NCBI GenBank assembly: GCA_030039095.1
Contig: JASHQP010000128.1
Coordinates: 1 to 5,517, forward strand
Length of the DNA stretch: 5,517 bases
Origin: Streptosporangiaceae bacterium
GTDB lineage: Bacteria; Actinomycetota; Actinomycetes; Streptosporangiales; Streptosporangiaceae
Direction of reading: 5' to 3'
Shown here: positions 5,316-5,517 of the stretch, piece by piece
Numbering within the stretch: position 1 is the first letter of the stretch
How the letters are laid out: each line of letters starts with the position of its first letter
The notes under the pieces: model-generated
Told to the model about the DNA's origin: nothing
The model's input: only the letters and a program-made list of their open reading frames with translations
Databases searched by the model: none
Program-made: the position numbers and the translations under genes

Positions 5316-5517
5316 GTGATCCCCGGCGACATCGCCGCAGCGCTCGGAGAGCGCGCGTCCGGCACCTGGCGCCCGCTGCCGGGCGGCACTCCCGGCAGCT
5401 ACGCCACCTCGCTGCCGTTCCTGATGGCCGGCGAGGCAGGCGCGGAGCCTGCCGGGATCGCCGCAGCCCTCGCCGCCCGGCTGCGCGGCGAGGCCTGGAT
5501 CGAGGCGGCGCGCGTCA
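5316..5517 (+). CDS. ArgS-like N-terminal (DALR/anticodon-binding type) protein, partial
   Basis: Only the first 67 codons lie in the window and the frame is open at the right edge. The translation begins VIPGDIAAALGERASGTWRP, followed by GGTPGSYATSLPFLMAGEAG and then AGIAAALAARLRGEAWIEAA. The pattern G-S-Y-A-T-S followed by a helix and A-x-x-I/L-A-A-x-L resembles the N-terminal additional domain of arginyl-tRNA synthetase (usually GDYATNVAL...LAxxL). From memory, actinobacteria often carry a short ArgS-related protein with a DALR anticodon-binding domain just before lysA and the threonine genes, next to a tRNA-Arg. That context would fit, but neither the rest of the gene nor the neighbours are visible. 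It could be true ArgS or that paralogue. The KMSKS and HIGH regions that would decide are outside the window. The start is GTG 5316, with a likely leaderless promoter. Confidence 0.6.
   Translation, partial: MIPGDIAAALGERASGTWRPLPGGTPGSYATSLPFLMAGEAGAEPAGIAAALAARLRGEAWIEAARV

Overview
The window is very GC-rich. It has GTG starts, GGAGG-type ribosome binding sites and TANNNT -10 boxes placed directly before GTG codons. Together with the protein families present, this points to a high-GC actinobacterium. I cannot name the genus from the sequence.

Layout. Positions 1-411 hold no gene I can support. They contain a bulged hairpin and three copies of a GTGGTCCCAT-type repeat that resembles the internal repeats at an insertion-sequence end. 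Positions 412-4086 look like one accessory operon on the + strand: an ECF sigma factor, a single-pass membrane protein overlapping it by ATGA (probable anti-sigma or sensor partner), a small lipoprotein, and a MacB/FtsX-type ABC permease. The matching ABC ATPase starts at 4123 but its homology stops near 4359, just after Walker A. The reading frame then runs into the zinc-ribbon part of a serine recombinase (about 4368-4519, itself frameshifted). That in turn abuts the first 27 codons of a MazE-like antitoxin on the minus strand (4520-4603).

This pile of truncated mobile-element genes ends next to the 3' end of a complete tRNA-Arg(CCG) gene on the minus strand (4706-4777), a classic integration site. 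Beyond the tRNA the sequence looks like orderly core chromosome: a single-domain response regulator (about 4897-5292), then the start of a protein resembling the N-terminal domain of arginyl-tRNA synthetase (5316 to the window end). Both have leaderless-type promoter/start arrangements.

How the genes fit together. The sigma factor and its membrane partner probably control the lipoprotein and the ABC exporter in response to an envelope signal. The exporter appears to have lost its own ATPase to a recombination event at the tRNA-proximal scar, so it is either non-functional or depends on an ATPase encoded elsewhere. I see no complete new defence or mobile system here. The most interesting material is the three-way gene scar beside the tRNA and the orphaned sigma-factor/permease operon.
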